A stretch of 64,000 nucleotides of DNA from CAYZJD01 sp964483455. GTDB lineage: Bacteria > Acidobacteriota > Terriglobia > Bryobacterales > Bryobacteraceae. Made by a program: the position numbers and the translations under genes. The notes under the pieces were generated by a model. It searched no databases. It had not been told where the DNA came from and saw only the letters and a program-made list of their open reading frames with translations. The stretch lies in the NCBI GenBank assembly GCA_964483455.1, contig CAZACK010000019.1, forward strand, positions 1-64,000. Direction: 5' to 3'. Below are positions 45,086 to 53,699 of this stretch, piece after piece. Position 1 is the stretch's first letter; every line of letters begins with the position of its first letter.

Positions 45086-45908
45086 GGAGTTCGGTCATCT
45101 TGGCGTGGTGAGTACTTTTCATCGGGATCAGCCCGGTCTCGAAACCCCTGCGGGCGGCCAACCGGCGAATCTCATCCGCGTTGTCGTAGGTCATCAAAAA
45201 GTCGCCACGTACACCGGCGGCCAATTGGAATAACTGCTCGTGGTCGATTTCCCGATAGCTATAAAGGCGCCTGCCGGCAACCGTGTAGGGGGGATCGATG
45301 AAGAAGGCAGCGCCCGTGGTATGTGCGTGGACGCGCACGGCATCCAACCCGTCTCCCTCTTCGAAAGAAATGCGGCGACGGATGTGGGCAATCGCGAGGA
45401 TCCGCCGAGCCAGCGTCTGGGGATACCATCGCGACGCCAAACCCCGTCCATTCTCCCCCTGCTTCATCAGGCCGGCGCCGGGGGCCATGATCCCTCCGCG
45501 CTGGACCCGATTCCTCAGGATGGTCTGAAAGGCCAGTTCTCGGATTGACTCGGCTTTCCGGCTCAGGGTCCTCCGAACCATGTCAGGGGTGAGACTGAAG
45601 TTGCAGATTTCGTCGGCCAACCACTTGGCGTTGCCGTTGAGTATGGTTCGCCAGACCGCCGCCACATCCGGATCGATTTCGACGAGGAGTACCCGGTCGG
45701 CCAGGTCTTCAAAGGCCACGGTAAGCCCGACGATCGCCCCCCCGGCGAACGGTTCCACGAGGAGACTCGGCCTGCGGTCCCCTTTCAGCCACTCTCGAAT
45801 CCGTGGTATCAGCCACGTCTTTCCTCCGGGGTAGCGAAAGGGACTGCGCTGCGGCACCGAAGCCACATTGACAATCCCCATTGAACAGAAAGGTAGCACA
45901 ATCTCCAT
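44997..45908 (-). CDS. D12-class N6-adenine DNA methyltransferase
   Basis: About 303 residues from ATG 45908; starts at 45881 and 45950 are also possible, none with a good ribosome site. Motif X PFRYPGGKTWLIPRIREW, motif I VEPFAGGAIVGLTV (AdoMet binding) and motif IV DPPYTVAGRRLYSY are in the Dam/D12 order. It would methylate adenine in the site cut by the neighbouring nuclease. Because NotI's own site GCGGCCGC has no adenine, this nuclease must recognise a different sequence. Confidence 0.9.
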   Translation of the reverse strand: MEIVLPFCSMGIVNVASVPQRSPFRYPGGKTWLIPRIREWLKGDRRPSLLVEPFAGGAIVGLTVAFEDLADRVLLVEIDPDVAAVWRTILNGNAKWLADEICNFSLTPDMVRRTLSRKAESIRELAFQTILRNRVQRGGIMAPGAGLMKQGENGRGLASRWYPQTLARRILAIAHIRRRISFEEGDGLDAVRVHAHTTGAAFFIDPPYTVAGRRLYSYREIDHEQLFQLAAGVRGDFLMTYDNADEIRRLAARRGFETGLIPMKSTHHAKMTELLIGRDLSWLRGRDTVALPSQQLLFQTGIA

Positions 45909-46002
45909 ATCGGCATTCGAGAAATCGAACTTACGGAAGTGGCGGAACATCCCATAATGGAAGGTCCGACCGAAACCTGCCATGCCAAGAGGCGCCGGAA
46001 TC

Positions 46003-46311
46003 ATGAGTCGCTCCAGTGCTGTCGTCGCCAGCATCCTTGCCGCCGTGTGGACTGCCGGCTGCCGTTCCGCCACCCGCCCGTCTCTCCGGATCGACGCTGA
46101 TCGAAGCACGGTCGCGATGGGTCGCACGGTGGTGGTCACCGCCGCTTTCGCCCCAGCCGCGGGCGAGAGCCCCGAGCGATACCTTCTGCTGCCGTACGTC
46201 AATGGCCGCCGCTGGGGCAGCCACGAGAGGCCCAACCGGGAAGGCCGGGCGGAGTTCCTGTTGCCGCTGCCCAACCCGCTGTTCGGCGTCAGGCCGGGCT
46301 TCTTCGTCTGA
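46003..46311 (+). pseudogene. Truncated lipoprotein gene
   Basis: ATG 46003 starts a lipoprotein signal (SSAVVASILAAVWTAGC). The mature part, YLLLPYVNGRRWGSHERPNR then EGRAEFLLPLPNP, resembles the N-terminal beta domain of secreted glycoside-hydrolase-like proteins but ends after about 103 residues with FGVRPGFFV. The expected remainder is missing; probably a broken remnant. Confidence 0.5.
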
Positions 46312-46409
46312 CAGCCTCGTCAATTCGTGTGAACCGGGAAGGCACAATCGCTTCTCCCCGCCACGCCGTTCGCGCTTCAACGGATCTGATAGCCTACAAC
46401 CTTGAACAA

Positions 46410-47414
46410 ATGTCGCTGATCGCCGGCCTCGCCCTTGTCTTGTGCGGGGGTGTTTGCCAGGGGAGCTTCATGTATCCCAGCAAGCACATGAAGGGCTGGG
46501 CGTGGGAGAACTACTGGCTGATCTTCGCGGCCACCGCCTATGTGGCCTGCCCGTGGACGATCGCCGTGCTCACCGTTCCCCGGCTGGCCGAGGTGTATGC
46601 CGGCCTCGCGCCCGGTCCGGTCTTTTCCGCGCTGATCTTCGGCTTCGGCTGGGGTCTCGGCGCTGTGCTGTTCGGCCTCGGGGTGGATGCGCTCGGCATG
46701 GCGCTCGGGTTCGCCGTCATCCTGGGCATCACCGCGACCGCCGGCACGGTGACTCCCCTGCTGGTGGAACGGCCCGAGAACTTCACGGCGGCGCAAGGCA
46801 TCCTGACCGCCGTGGCGCTGTCATTGATGCTGTGCGGCGTCGTCATCTGTTCGTTTGCCGGGAGATGGAAAGAACACTCGGCGGCCGATGCGCTGCGCAG
46901 GCCGTACGCGCGCGGGCTCGCCCTCTGCATCGGCTCGGGGCTGCTCTGCGCCTGCGGCAATCTCGGGTTCGCCTTCGGCGCGGACGTGTCGCGGCGCGCG
47001 CAGAGTCTCGGCGCTTCCGGGCACCTGGCCGCGAACGCGCTCTGGGTGCTGCTGGAGATCCCGATGTTCCTGTGCAACGCGGGATACTCGGCGTGGCTGC
47101 TTTACCGAAATGGAAGCGCCGCGCTCTACCGGCGGCCCGGCTCCGCGCGGATGTTCGTGCTCGCGGTGATCATGGGCGCCACGTGGACCGCCGGCATGTC
47201 GCTTTACGGCAGCGGCGCGCGGGCGCTCGGCGCGCTCGGGCCGTCGCTAGGCTGGGCGATCCTGATGTCGAGCATGGTGCTGGTGGCCAACGCGCTGGGA
47301 CTGGTGAGCGGGGAATGGGCGGCTGCGCCACGCACGGCCAGGCGGCGGTTGGGGATGGGCATCGCGGTCCTGCTGCTGGCGATCACTGTGCTCGGCTATG
47401 CGAACCGGGCGTAG
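46410..47414 (+). CDS. RhaT-like sugar transporter
   Basis: 334 residues in about ten membrane helices from ATG 46410 (MSLIAGLALVLCGGVCQGSF). FMYPSKHMKGWAWENYWLIF and GFGWGLGAVLFGLGVDALGM plus LGASGHLAANALWVLLEIPM resemble L-rhamnose/H+ symporter RhaT. First gene of a same-strand group with the BtpA-like, peptidase and kinase genes. A GH78 rhamnosidase 32 kb away gives a plausible source of rhamnose, but the substrate is inferred. Confidence 0.87.
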   Translation: MSLIAGLALVLCGGVCQGSFMYPSKHMKGWAWENYWLIFAATAYVACPWTIAVLTVPRLAEVYAGLAPGPVFSALIFGFGWGLGAVLFGLGVDALGMALGFAVILGITATAGTVTPLLVERPENFTAAQGILTAVALSLMLCGVVICSFAGRWKEHSAADALRRPYARGLALCIGSGLLCACGNLGFAFGADVSRRAQSLGASGHLAANALWVLLEIPMFLCNAGYSAWLLYRNGSAALYRRPGSARMFVLAVIMGATWTAGMSLYGSGARALGALGPSLGWAILMSSMVLVANALGLVSGEWAAAPRTARRRLGMGIAVLLLAITVLGYANRA

Positions 47415-47462
47415 CCACGGGAGCGGCGCCGCTCCGGCCGGGACCGCGAAGGAGAATTCCTC

Positions 47463-48287
47463 ATGGACTGGATGACAGAGACCTTCGGGACGCGAAAACC
47501 GATCGTCGCGATGTGCCACTTCCGCGCGCTGCCCGGTGACCCCGGCTACGATGCCACCAGGGGACTCGAATGGGTTGTTGAGCAGGCAAGGGCGGATCTG
47601 GAAGCGCTGCAAAACGGCGGCGTGGACGCGGTCATGTTCTCCAACGAGGCCAGCCTGCCGTACCTGCTCGCGGTGGAGCCCATTACGACCGCGTCGATGG
47701 CGCGGATCATCGGCCAACTGCTCGGCGAGATCCGCGTCCCCTTCGGAGTGAACGTGCTGTGGGACCCGCGCGCCTCGATCGACCTGGCGGTGGCCACCGG
47801 CGCCCGGTTCGTCCGCGAGATCTTCAGCGGCGTCTACGCCAGCGACTTCGGCCTGTGGAACACCAACTGCGGCGAAACGGCGCGGCGCCGGCGCCGCATT
47901 CACGGCGACGGCGTCAGGCTGCTCTACAACATCATGCCGGAGGCTGCGGCCTACCTGGCGCAGCGCGACCTTGCCTCGATCGCCCGCTCGACCGTGTTCA
48001 ACGCCGCCCCGGACGTGTTGTGCGTCTCGGGCCTGACCGCCGGCGTCGAAACGTCGCTCGATGCGCTGCGAATCGTCAAGGAGGCGGTCCCGGACACGCC
48101 CGTGTTCGCCAACACCGGCGTGAACCTCGCCAACGTCGAGGCGCAGCTTTCCGTGGCCGACGGCGCGGTGGTCGGAACGGCGTTCAAGCGCGACGGCTAC
48201 ATCTGGAACCCGGCGGACCAAGCGCGCGTGAGGGCGTTCATGGACAAGGTGCGCGAGATCCGGGCGAAGGAGCCGCAACGTGCCTGA
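47463..48287 (+). CDS. BtpA/SgcQ-family protein
   Basis: A 274-residue TIM-barrel-like protein with good Shine-Dalgarno (AAGGAG). KPIVAMCHFRALPGDPGYDA, GVDAVMFSNEASLPYLL, PFGVNVLWDPRASIDLAVAT, GARFVREIFSGVYASDFGLW and DTPVFANTGVNLANVEAQLS are conserved in BtpA (photosystem biogenesis) and the SgcQ proteins of sugar operons. Its reaction is not established. Here the position between transporter and kinase supports a role in sugar catabolism. Confidence 0.87.
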   Translation: MDWMTETFGTRKPIVAMCHFRALPGDPGYDATRGLEWVVEQARADLEALQNGGVDAVMFSNEASLPYLLAVEPITTASMARIIGQLLGEIRVPFGVNVLWDPRASIDLAVATGARFVREIFSGVYASDFGLWNTNCGETARRRRRIHGDGVRLLYNIMPEAAAYLAQRDLASIARSTVFNAAPDVLCVSGLTAGVETSLDALRIVKEAVPDTPVFANTGVNLANVEAQLSVADGAVVGTAFKRDGYIWNPADQARVRAFMDKVREIRAKEPQRA

Positions 48288-49362
48288 TCCAGCGACGGAC
48301 CCGCGCTGGGAACAACTCGCCGTCCTCCTCGTGGGCTACTCGACCGGAGTCAGGCCGGGAGAGCGAGTGATGATCGCCATGAGCGAGGCCGAAACCTCCC
48401 CGCTGGCCGAAGCGGTCTATGAGGCCTGCATCAAAGCCGGCGCCTACCCGCAGGTGCAGTTCCTGTCGGAAAAGCTGCGCCACTCGCTCCTGCGCAACGG
48501 CAATCCCGAGCAAATCGCGTGGGTGCCGGAGATCGAAGCCTACGGGATGGAGTGGGCTGACGTCTACTTCGGACTTCGCGGCGCCTGCGATCTGGACATC
48601 CACTCCGACATCCCGGCCGATGTGCTGGCCAGAAACCAGGAGGCAATGGGCAAAGTGTCCACGTTGCGCTGGCAAAAGACCCGCTGGTGCCTGGTGCGCG
48701 TGCCGAGCCAGGCCCTCGCGCGACAGGCCGGGTGCGACCTGGACACGATCACCGGCATGTTCTTCGACGCCTGCCTGCTTGACTGGCGCGAGGAGAGCCG
48801 CAGGCTGGCCTCGTGGGCCGAGCGCCTCGAACGGGCCGAACTGGTGCGCATCGTGGGAAAGGATACCGACCTGCGGTTCTCCGTGAAAGGGCGCCGGTGG
48901 ACGGTCGGAGACGGGCGCTGGAACATGCCGGACGGCGAGATCGCCACCGCGCCGCTCACGGAAACCATCGACGGCGAGATCCGGTTCGAGTTCCCCGGAG
49001 TGCTCGCCGGGCGCCTCATGCACGATATCCACCTGGCCTGGAAGAGCGGACGGCTGGTGGAAGCGTCCTCCGGCACCAACCAGGATTTTCTCCTGGCGGT
49101 ACTCGGCTCCGATCCGGGCGCCGGGCTGATCGGCGAATTCGGCATGGGCACAAACCCGCACATCAACCGTTTCTCGAAAGACATCCTGCTCGACGAGAAA
49201 ATCGGCGGGACGGTCCACATCGCTCTCGGCCGCGCCTACCCGCAGTGCGGCGGCACCAACCAGTCCGCCATACATTGGGACATCATCAAGGACACGCGGC
49301 GGGAGGGGGCGGTGTTCGTGGATGGAGCGGCGGTGCTCGAGAACGGACGGTTTCACTTGTAG
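48280..49362 (+). CDS. Aminopeptidase (M29/AmpS-like)
   Basis: 360 residues from GTG 48280, overlapping the BtpA gene by 8 bp. YSTGVRPGERVMIAMSEAE, GKDTDLRFSVKGRRWTVGDG, RFEFPGVLAGRLMHDIHL, IGEFGMGTNPHINRFSKDIL and LGRAYPQCGGTNQSAIHWDI fit the thermophilic M29 metallopeptidase group (metal-binding Glu/His/Asp). An aminopeptidase in a sugar operon is unexpected; the fold may act on another amide or ester. Confidence 0.85.
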   Translation: MPDPATDPRWEQLAVLLVGYSTGVRPGERVMIAMSEAETSPLAEAVYEACIKAGAYPQVQFLSEKLRHSLLRNGNPEQIAWVPEIEAYGMEWADVYFGLRGACDLDIHSDIPADVLARNQEAMGKVSTLRWQKTRWCLVRVPSQALARQAGCDLDTITGMFFDACLLDWREESRRLASWAERLERAELVRIVGKDTDLRFSVKGRRWTVGDGRWNMPDGEIATAPLTETIDGEIRFEFPGVLAGRLMHDIHLAWKSGRLVEASSGTNQDFLLAVLGSDPGAGLIGEFGMGTNPHINRFSKDILLDEKIGGTVHIALGRAYPQCGGTNQSAIHWDIIKDTRREGAVFVDGAAVLENGRFHL

Positions 49363-49366
49363 GGTG

Positions 49367-49388
49367 GGGCAGGCGCATTTGCCTGCCC
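49367..49388. repeat. Intergenic REP-like hairpin
   Basis: GGGCAGGC (49367-49374), loop GCATTT, GCCTGCCC (49381-49388), placed in the 36-bp gap between peptidase and kinase genes. The shape is that of a dispersed palindromic repeat rather than a terminator (no T run). Confidence 0.65.
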
Positions 49389-49398
49389 GCCGGGAGGA

Positions 49399-50931
49399 AT
49401 GATGGCTGGCACCGACTATTTGCTCGGCGTCGATATCGGCACCTACTCTTCGAAGGGCGTGCTGGTCACGGCGACCGGCGAGGTGGCGGCGAGCCACGCC
49501 GTCGAGCACCCGCTCTCGATGCCGAAACCCGGCTGGGTCGAGCACGACGCGGAGAGCGTCTGGTGGCGCGACTTTGTGGAAATCTGCCGGGCCGTCCTCG
49601 ACAAGAGCGGCGTTGACCCGCACCGCATCGCGGGGATCGGCGCCAGCGCCATCGCCCCTTGCGTGCTGCCGGTGGACAGCGCCGGCCGCCCCCTCCGCCC
49701 CGCCATCCTCTACGGGATCGACACGCGCGCTTCGCGCGAAATCGCGGAACTGGAAGAGCAGATCGGCAAAGAGACGCTGTTCGAGCGGTACGGCGTCCAG
49801 CTCTCGTCCCAGTCCGCCGCGCCCAAGGTTCTGTGGCTGCGGAGGAACGAGCCAGAGGTGTGGCGGCGAACGAAGCTCGTCCTGACCGGGACGGGCTACG
49901 TGGTACACAAGCTGACCGGCGCGGGCGTCATCGACGTCTACGATGCCACGACATTCGCTCCGCTGTTCGACGCCCGCGCGCTGGGCTGGAACACCGAGAT
50001 GGCGGATTCGATCGCGCCGGTGGCGATGCTGCCGCGCATCACCTGGACCTGCGACATCGCCGGGCTGGTTCACGCCGCGGCGGCGCGCGAGACAGGCCTC
50101 GCCGAAGGCACCCCGGTGATCAGCGGCACCGCCGACGCGGCCGCCGAAGCCATCAGCGCCGGGCTGGTGGAGGCCGAGGACATGATGGTGATGTACGGCT
50201 CGAGCATCTTCTTCATCCTGAAGTGCGCCGGCTTGTCCCCCAGCCGCCGCTTCTGGGCGACTCACTTCCTGGAGAAGGGCACGTACGCAGTCGCCGGAGG
50301 CATGTCCACCGCCGGCAGCATCCTCCGGTGGTTCCGGGACCAGTTCGCACAGCGGGAAGTCGCGCTCGAGGCGTCGGGCGGGGCGGACGCCTACGCCGCT
50401 CTGGCGGAACTGGCGGAAACCTCGCCGCGGGGCGCGAACGGCCTGGTCGCGTTGCCCTACTTCGCCGGCGAGCGCACGCCGCTGCACGATCCCAACGCCC
50501 GCGGAGTCCTCTTCGGCCTGACGCTCGGCCACAGCCGCGCCGACGTCTATCGCGCCTTGCTGGAGGGCGTGGGCTACGGCATCCGCCACAACATCGAGGC
50601 CATGAAGGAGGAGGGCATCGCCGCCAGGCGGATTCTGGCGGTCGGCGGCGGCACGCGGAACCAGCCCTGGATGCGGATCGTCAGCGACATCGCGCAAATC
50701 GAGCAGCACATCCCGGAGCAGCCATTTGGAGCCTGTTACGGAGACGCGTTCCTGGCTGGCGCCGGCGTGGGTCTATTCTCCGGGACGGCGGAGGCCGACC
50801 GCTGGGTGAAGATCGGACAGGTGGTGCGACCGGACCCCGCGGCGCGCCGCGTGTATGACAACGGCTACCGAGTGTACCGGGATCTTTACGAGCAGACGGT
50901 GGGACTCATGCGGCGGCTGAGCGAGGCATGA
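49399..50931 (+). CDS. FGGY-family carbohydrate kinase
   Basis: 510 residues after a strong Shine-Dalgarno (GGGAGGA). ATPase-fold phosphate loop YLLGVDIGTYSSKGVLV, the hinge-like VISGTADAAAEAISAGLVEA, GVGYGIRHNIEAMKEEGI and LAVGGGTRNQPWMRIVSDIA are FGGY signatures. It phosphorylates a sugar or sugar derivative, most like xylulo- or rhamnulokinases. Last gene of the group with transporter, BtpA-like and peptidase genes. Confidence 0.92.
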   Translation: MMAGTDYLLGVDIGTYSSKGVLVTATGEVAASHAVEHPLSMPKPGWVEHDAESVWWRDFVEICRAVLDKSGVDPHRIAGIGASAIAPCVLPVDSAGRPLRPAILYGIDTRASREIAELEEQIGKETLFERYGVQLSSQSAAPKVLWLRRNEPEVWRRTKLVLTGTGYVVHKLTGAGVIDVYDATTFAPLFDARALGWNTEMADSIAPVAMLPRITWTCDIAGLVHAAAARETGLAEGTPVISGTADAAAEAISAGLVEAEDMMVMYGSSIFFILKCAGLSPSRRFWATHFLEKGTYAVAGGMSTAGSILRWFRDQFAQREVALEASGGADAYAALAELAETSPRGANGLVALPYFAGERTPLHDPNARGVLFGLTLGHSRADVYRALLEGVGYGIRHNIEAMKEEGIAARRILAVGGGTRNQPWMRIVSDIAQIEQHIPEQPFGACYGDAFLAGAGVGLFSGTAEADRWVKIGQVVRPDPAARRVYDNGYRVYRDLYEQTVGLMRRLSEA

Positions 50932-50982
50932 CCGGCCCTATCCACGGCCGCGCGGACCCCAATCCGTACGTGGCGGCGTTTG

Positions 50983-51047
50983 GAGCCGCGGTCCGCTCCC
51001 TAACGGTCGCGGCTCGGTGCGAGGCGTACCGCTGACACCGAGCCGCG
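50983..51047. repeat. Three-arm palindromic intergenic repeat
   Basis: GAGCCGCG (50983-50990), CGCGGCTC (51008-51015) and GAGCCGCG (51040-51047) allow two exclusive hairpins; the second has 12 perfect pairs (51008-51019 with 51036-51047). Resembles a repeat element and could terminate the upstream operon. A frame continuing from the kinase end through it (from ATG 50928) has no recognisable product. Confidence 0.6.
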
Positions 51048-51211
51048 CGCGTCAGCAAGCGGATCCAATTGGTTGTGGCACTTCCGCGCGGTGTGCCTCC
51101 ACCGTACGCATGGCGGGGGGGGGCGCATCCTGGAGAGCAACGGGTCCGAAATTCCCCGGAGTGTGACTCAAGTACCAGCGCATCCGCGCAGTCGAATCCC
51201 ATAATCGAGAG

Positions 51212-52699
51212 GTGCTAGAGAAGCTCTTCTTCTACGCTCCTCGTGTGTCCGGCCTCTGTTTGCTGGCCACATTCCTCACCTTTCCGTCTCTCTGCCCCGG
51301 CGAAGCCAGCCCCGCCAAACCCAAAGCCGCTTCCCTCACGGTGCAGGGCAGCATTCGCTCGCGCCTGGAAGCCTGGGACTGGTTTCAGGGCGACGGCGAT
51401 TCCAACTATGCTTTCCTCGGCTCGATCGCCCGTTTGAGTCTCGGCCAGAAGCACGGGGCGTTCGACTGGCAGGTGGAGTTCGCGGCGCCCTTTCTGCTGG
51501 GCCTGCCCGAGGACGCTGTGGGGGTCGGAGCACAGGGACAACTCGGCCTCGGTGGAACCTATTATGTGGCGAACGACCGCTCGCGCAACGCCGGGATGGC
51601 ATTCCTCAAGCAAGGCTTCCTTCGCTTCAAGAACATCGGCGGCAACGAAGCGCACAGCCTGCGGCTTGGACGCTTCGAATTCATCGATGGAACGGAGATC
51701 ATCCCGAAGAACGCTACGCTTGCCGCCCTGAAACGCGACCGGATCAGCCAGCGCCTCATCGGCGGGTTCGGCTGGGCCCACGTCATGCGCAGCCTGGACG
51801 GCTTTCATTACTCCTACGATCCTCCGGCAGGCAACTTCACCGTCATCGGCGCCATCCCGACGCGGGGCGTCTTCCAGGTGGACGGCTGGGGGCCGCTCGA
51901 AACCGGTTTCTTGTACGCCTCGTGGAACACGCCGTTTTCGGCGGGCAAGTACAGCGGCGAGCTCCGCTTGTTCGGCATCTACTACCACGACTGGAGACAT
52001 GTCCTGAAGACGGACAACCGGGCCGTGTCGCTGCGCCGCCAGGACATGGGCAACATCCGAATCGGCACCTTCGGCGGGCACTACCTCCACTCCGCCGAAA
52101 CGGCCGGCGGCACGCTGGACTTCCTGGTCTGGGGAAATGAGCAGACAGGGCGCTGGGGCCGCCTGGACCACCGGGCCGTCGCGGTAGCAGCCGAGGCCGG
52201 CTGGCAACCCCGGATTCTGCCGAGGCTCAAGCCATGGGTCCGCGGCGGGTACTTCTACTCGACCGGGGACGACGATCCCCTCGACTCCCGGCACAATACC
52301 TTCTTCCAGATGCTGCCCACGCCCCGGCCTTACGCCCGCTTCCCGTTCTTCAACCTGATGAACAACCGCGACATCCTCGGGATGCTCATTCTCCGGCCAC
52401 ACCCGGCGGTTACCGTGAGCAGCGAGGTCCACGCCCTTCGCCTGTCGGCGAGCAACGACCTGTGGTACCAGGGCGGCGGCGCGTTCCAGCCCTGGACGTT
52501 CGGCTACGTCGGGCGTACGAGCAACGGCGGCAGCGGCCTGGCCACGCTCTACGACATCAGCGCCGACTATCGCCTCGATCGCCACGTCACCCTCAGCGGC
52601 TATTACGGCTACGCCAACGGCAAGTCCGTGATCTCGGCCATCTATCTCAAAGGGAAGGGCGGCAGCCTCGGCTACCTGGAGGTCTTCTACCGCTTCTGA
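51212..52699 (+). CDS. Outer-membrane porin, alginate-export (AlgE-like) type
   Basis: 495 residues from GTG 51212 with signal peptide (SGLCLLATFLTFPSLCPGEA). The rest alternates short aromatic strands: SIRSRLEAWDWFQGDGDSNY, LRLGRFEFIDGTEIIP, GFLYASWNTPFSAGKYSGEL and a final YLEVFYRF with terminal Phe, signature of an outer-membrane beta barrel. The R-F-E-F-x-x-G pattern matches the alginate_exp domain. May admit sugars for the operon upstream, though it has its own start region. Confidence 0.88.
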   Translation: MLEKLFFYAPRVSGLCLLATFLTFPSLCPGEASPAKPKAASLTVQGSIRSRLEAWDWFQGDGDSNYAFLGSIARLSLGQKHGAFDWQVEFAAPFLLGLPEDAVGVGAQGQLGLGGTYYVANDRSRNAGMAFLKQGFLRFKNIGGNEAHSLRLGRFEFIDGTEIIPKNATLAALKRDRISQRLIGGFGWAHVMRSLDGFHYSYDPPAGNFTVIGAIPTRGVFQVDGWGPLETGFLYASWNTPFSAGKYSGELRLFGIYYHDWRHVLKTDNRAVSLRRQDMGNIRIGTFGGHYLHSAETAGGTLDFLVWGNEQTGRWGRLDHRAVAVAAEAGWQPRILPRLKPWVRGGYFYSTGDDDPLDSRHNTFFQMLPTPRPYARFPFFNLMNNRDILGMLILRPHPAVTVSSEVHALRLSASNDLWYQGGGAFQPWTFGYVGRTSNGGSGLATLYDISADYRLDRHVTLSGYYGYANGKSVISAIYLKGKGGSLGYLEVFYRF

Positions 52700-52791
52700 A
52701 GTTCTCTGCGTCCTCTGCGGCTCTGCGGTAAGAAGTTACACCCCCCTTCCACCCCGGTTCGCGCTACAATGTTGGAGTACAAGGAGGCCGC

Positions 52792-52962
52792 ATGTTGAGG
52801 TCAATTGGCCTGCCTGAGCTTCTGATCATTTTGGGAATCGCGGTGTTGATCTTCGGCGGCCGCAAGATTCCCGAGCTGGCCAAAGGGTTGGGCGAAGGCA
52901 TCCGCAATTTCAAGACCGCCCTCAAGGGCGAGGACAAGCCCGAGGAAAAGAAGCAGGCGTAG
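52792..52962 (+). CDS. tatA: Twin-arginine translocase TatA/TatE subunit
   Basis: A 56-residue protein preceded by AAGGAGG 5 bp upstream of ATG 52792. LPELLIILGIAVLIFGGRKI is the membrane helix with the conserved FGxxKxPELxxxLG end; EGIRNFKTALKG is the amphipathic helix; a charged tail finishes it. TatA forms the pore that exports folded proteins, such as the Tat-signal AKR encoded at 25.2 kb. No tatB/tatC follow. Confidence 0.95.
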   Translation: MLRSIGLPELLIILGIAVLIFGGRKIPELAKGLGEGIRNFKTALKGEDKPEEKKQA

Positions 52963-53018
52963 GCTTCCGCAAACTGCCCGCACTTCGCTGGGCAGGTTGT
53001 ACTCAGGTTCAAGAAACA

Positions 53019-53047
53019 CGAAACCCCGCGAGCCTCGCGGGGTTTCG
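53019..53047. terminator. Bidirectional terminator between tatA and HU
   Basis: CGAAACCCCGCG (53019-53030), 5-nt loop, CGCGGGGTTTCG (53036-53047): twelve perfect pairs followed by T-rich bases. It serves tatA on plus and the HU gene on minus. Confidence 0.85.
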
Positions 53048-53076
53048 TCTTGCTACGGAGTTGCCGCCCGTTCCAG

Positions 53077-53364
53077 CTACTTCTTCTTCGGCGGGACGAT
53101 GGCGTCCTTGACGGCCTTCGCCACGCGGAACTTCACGACCTTCTTGGCCGGGATTTTGATGGTCTCTCCCGTGGCCGGGTTCCGCCCCATGCGGGCCTTC
53201 CGCTCCACCCGCACCAGCTTGCCGATGCCGGGCATCACGAACATACCGCCTTTCTTGGTTTCCGACACCGCGGTCGCCGCGTAGGTCTCCAGCAGCGACT
53301 TCGCGACCTTGTTGGTCACCCCGCACGCTTCGGCGAGCTTCTTCACCAGTTGCGCTTGCGTCAT
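53077..53364 (-). CDS. HU-family DNA-binding protein
   Basis: A 95-residue histone-like protein: TQAQLVKKLAEACGVTNKVA at the start, ETKKGGMFVMPGIGKLVRVE, then the DNA-arm RKARMGRNPATGETIKIPAK and a Lys-rich end. Arg-Asn-Pro of the arm (GRNPATGE) is present. It bends DNA and organises the nucleoid. Own promoter (53471-53499) and a bidirectional terminator. Confidence 0.95.
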   Translation of the reverse strand: MTQAQLVKKLAEACGVTNKVAKSLLETYAATAVSETKKGGMFVMPGIGKLVRVERKARMGRNPATGETIKIPAKKVVKFRVAKAVKDAIVPPKKK

Positions 53365-53470
53365 CTGTTTGCGTCCTTCCTCCTTCGAACGTTCTCCCGA
53401 TTGAACTCAGAGGCCCATCCGCGAGTCGCGGGACTGCGTACGAGCCGTTGCTAGCTGAAATTGCTAACTC

Positions 53471-53499
53471 ATCATAAGGGATCGAGGGCGGATTGTAAA
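53471..53499 (-). promoter_or_regulatory. Sigma-70 promoter of the HU gene
   Basis: On minus: TTTACA (53494-53499), 17-bp spacer, TATGAT (53471-53476), in an A+T-rich gap about 105 bp before the HU ATG. The remainder of 53500-53699 shows no gene. Confidence 0.75.
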
Positions 53500-53699
53500 G
53501 AGAAATGTGTGAAAAATGGCCCATTTTCGGGCATTTTCTTGCGATCAAGCGATGGCGGAGGCCGTGAAACGGCCTCCCGCCTGTCCCCGGGCCCTCAAGT
53601 TGCGTCTCCGGACGCCGATAGAACTGTGAGGAGGTTGGGACGCCTCGCCACCCGGCGCAGGCGCCGAAACGAGACTAACCTGCAAGAACTGACTGCCAA

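Noticed and set aside
48238..50709. Minus-strand open frame of over 800 codons
   Set aside because: It lies opposite the M29-type peptidase and FGGY kinase, which both have clear motifs; its text is low-information shadow sequence.
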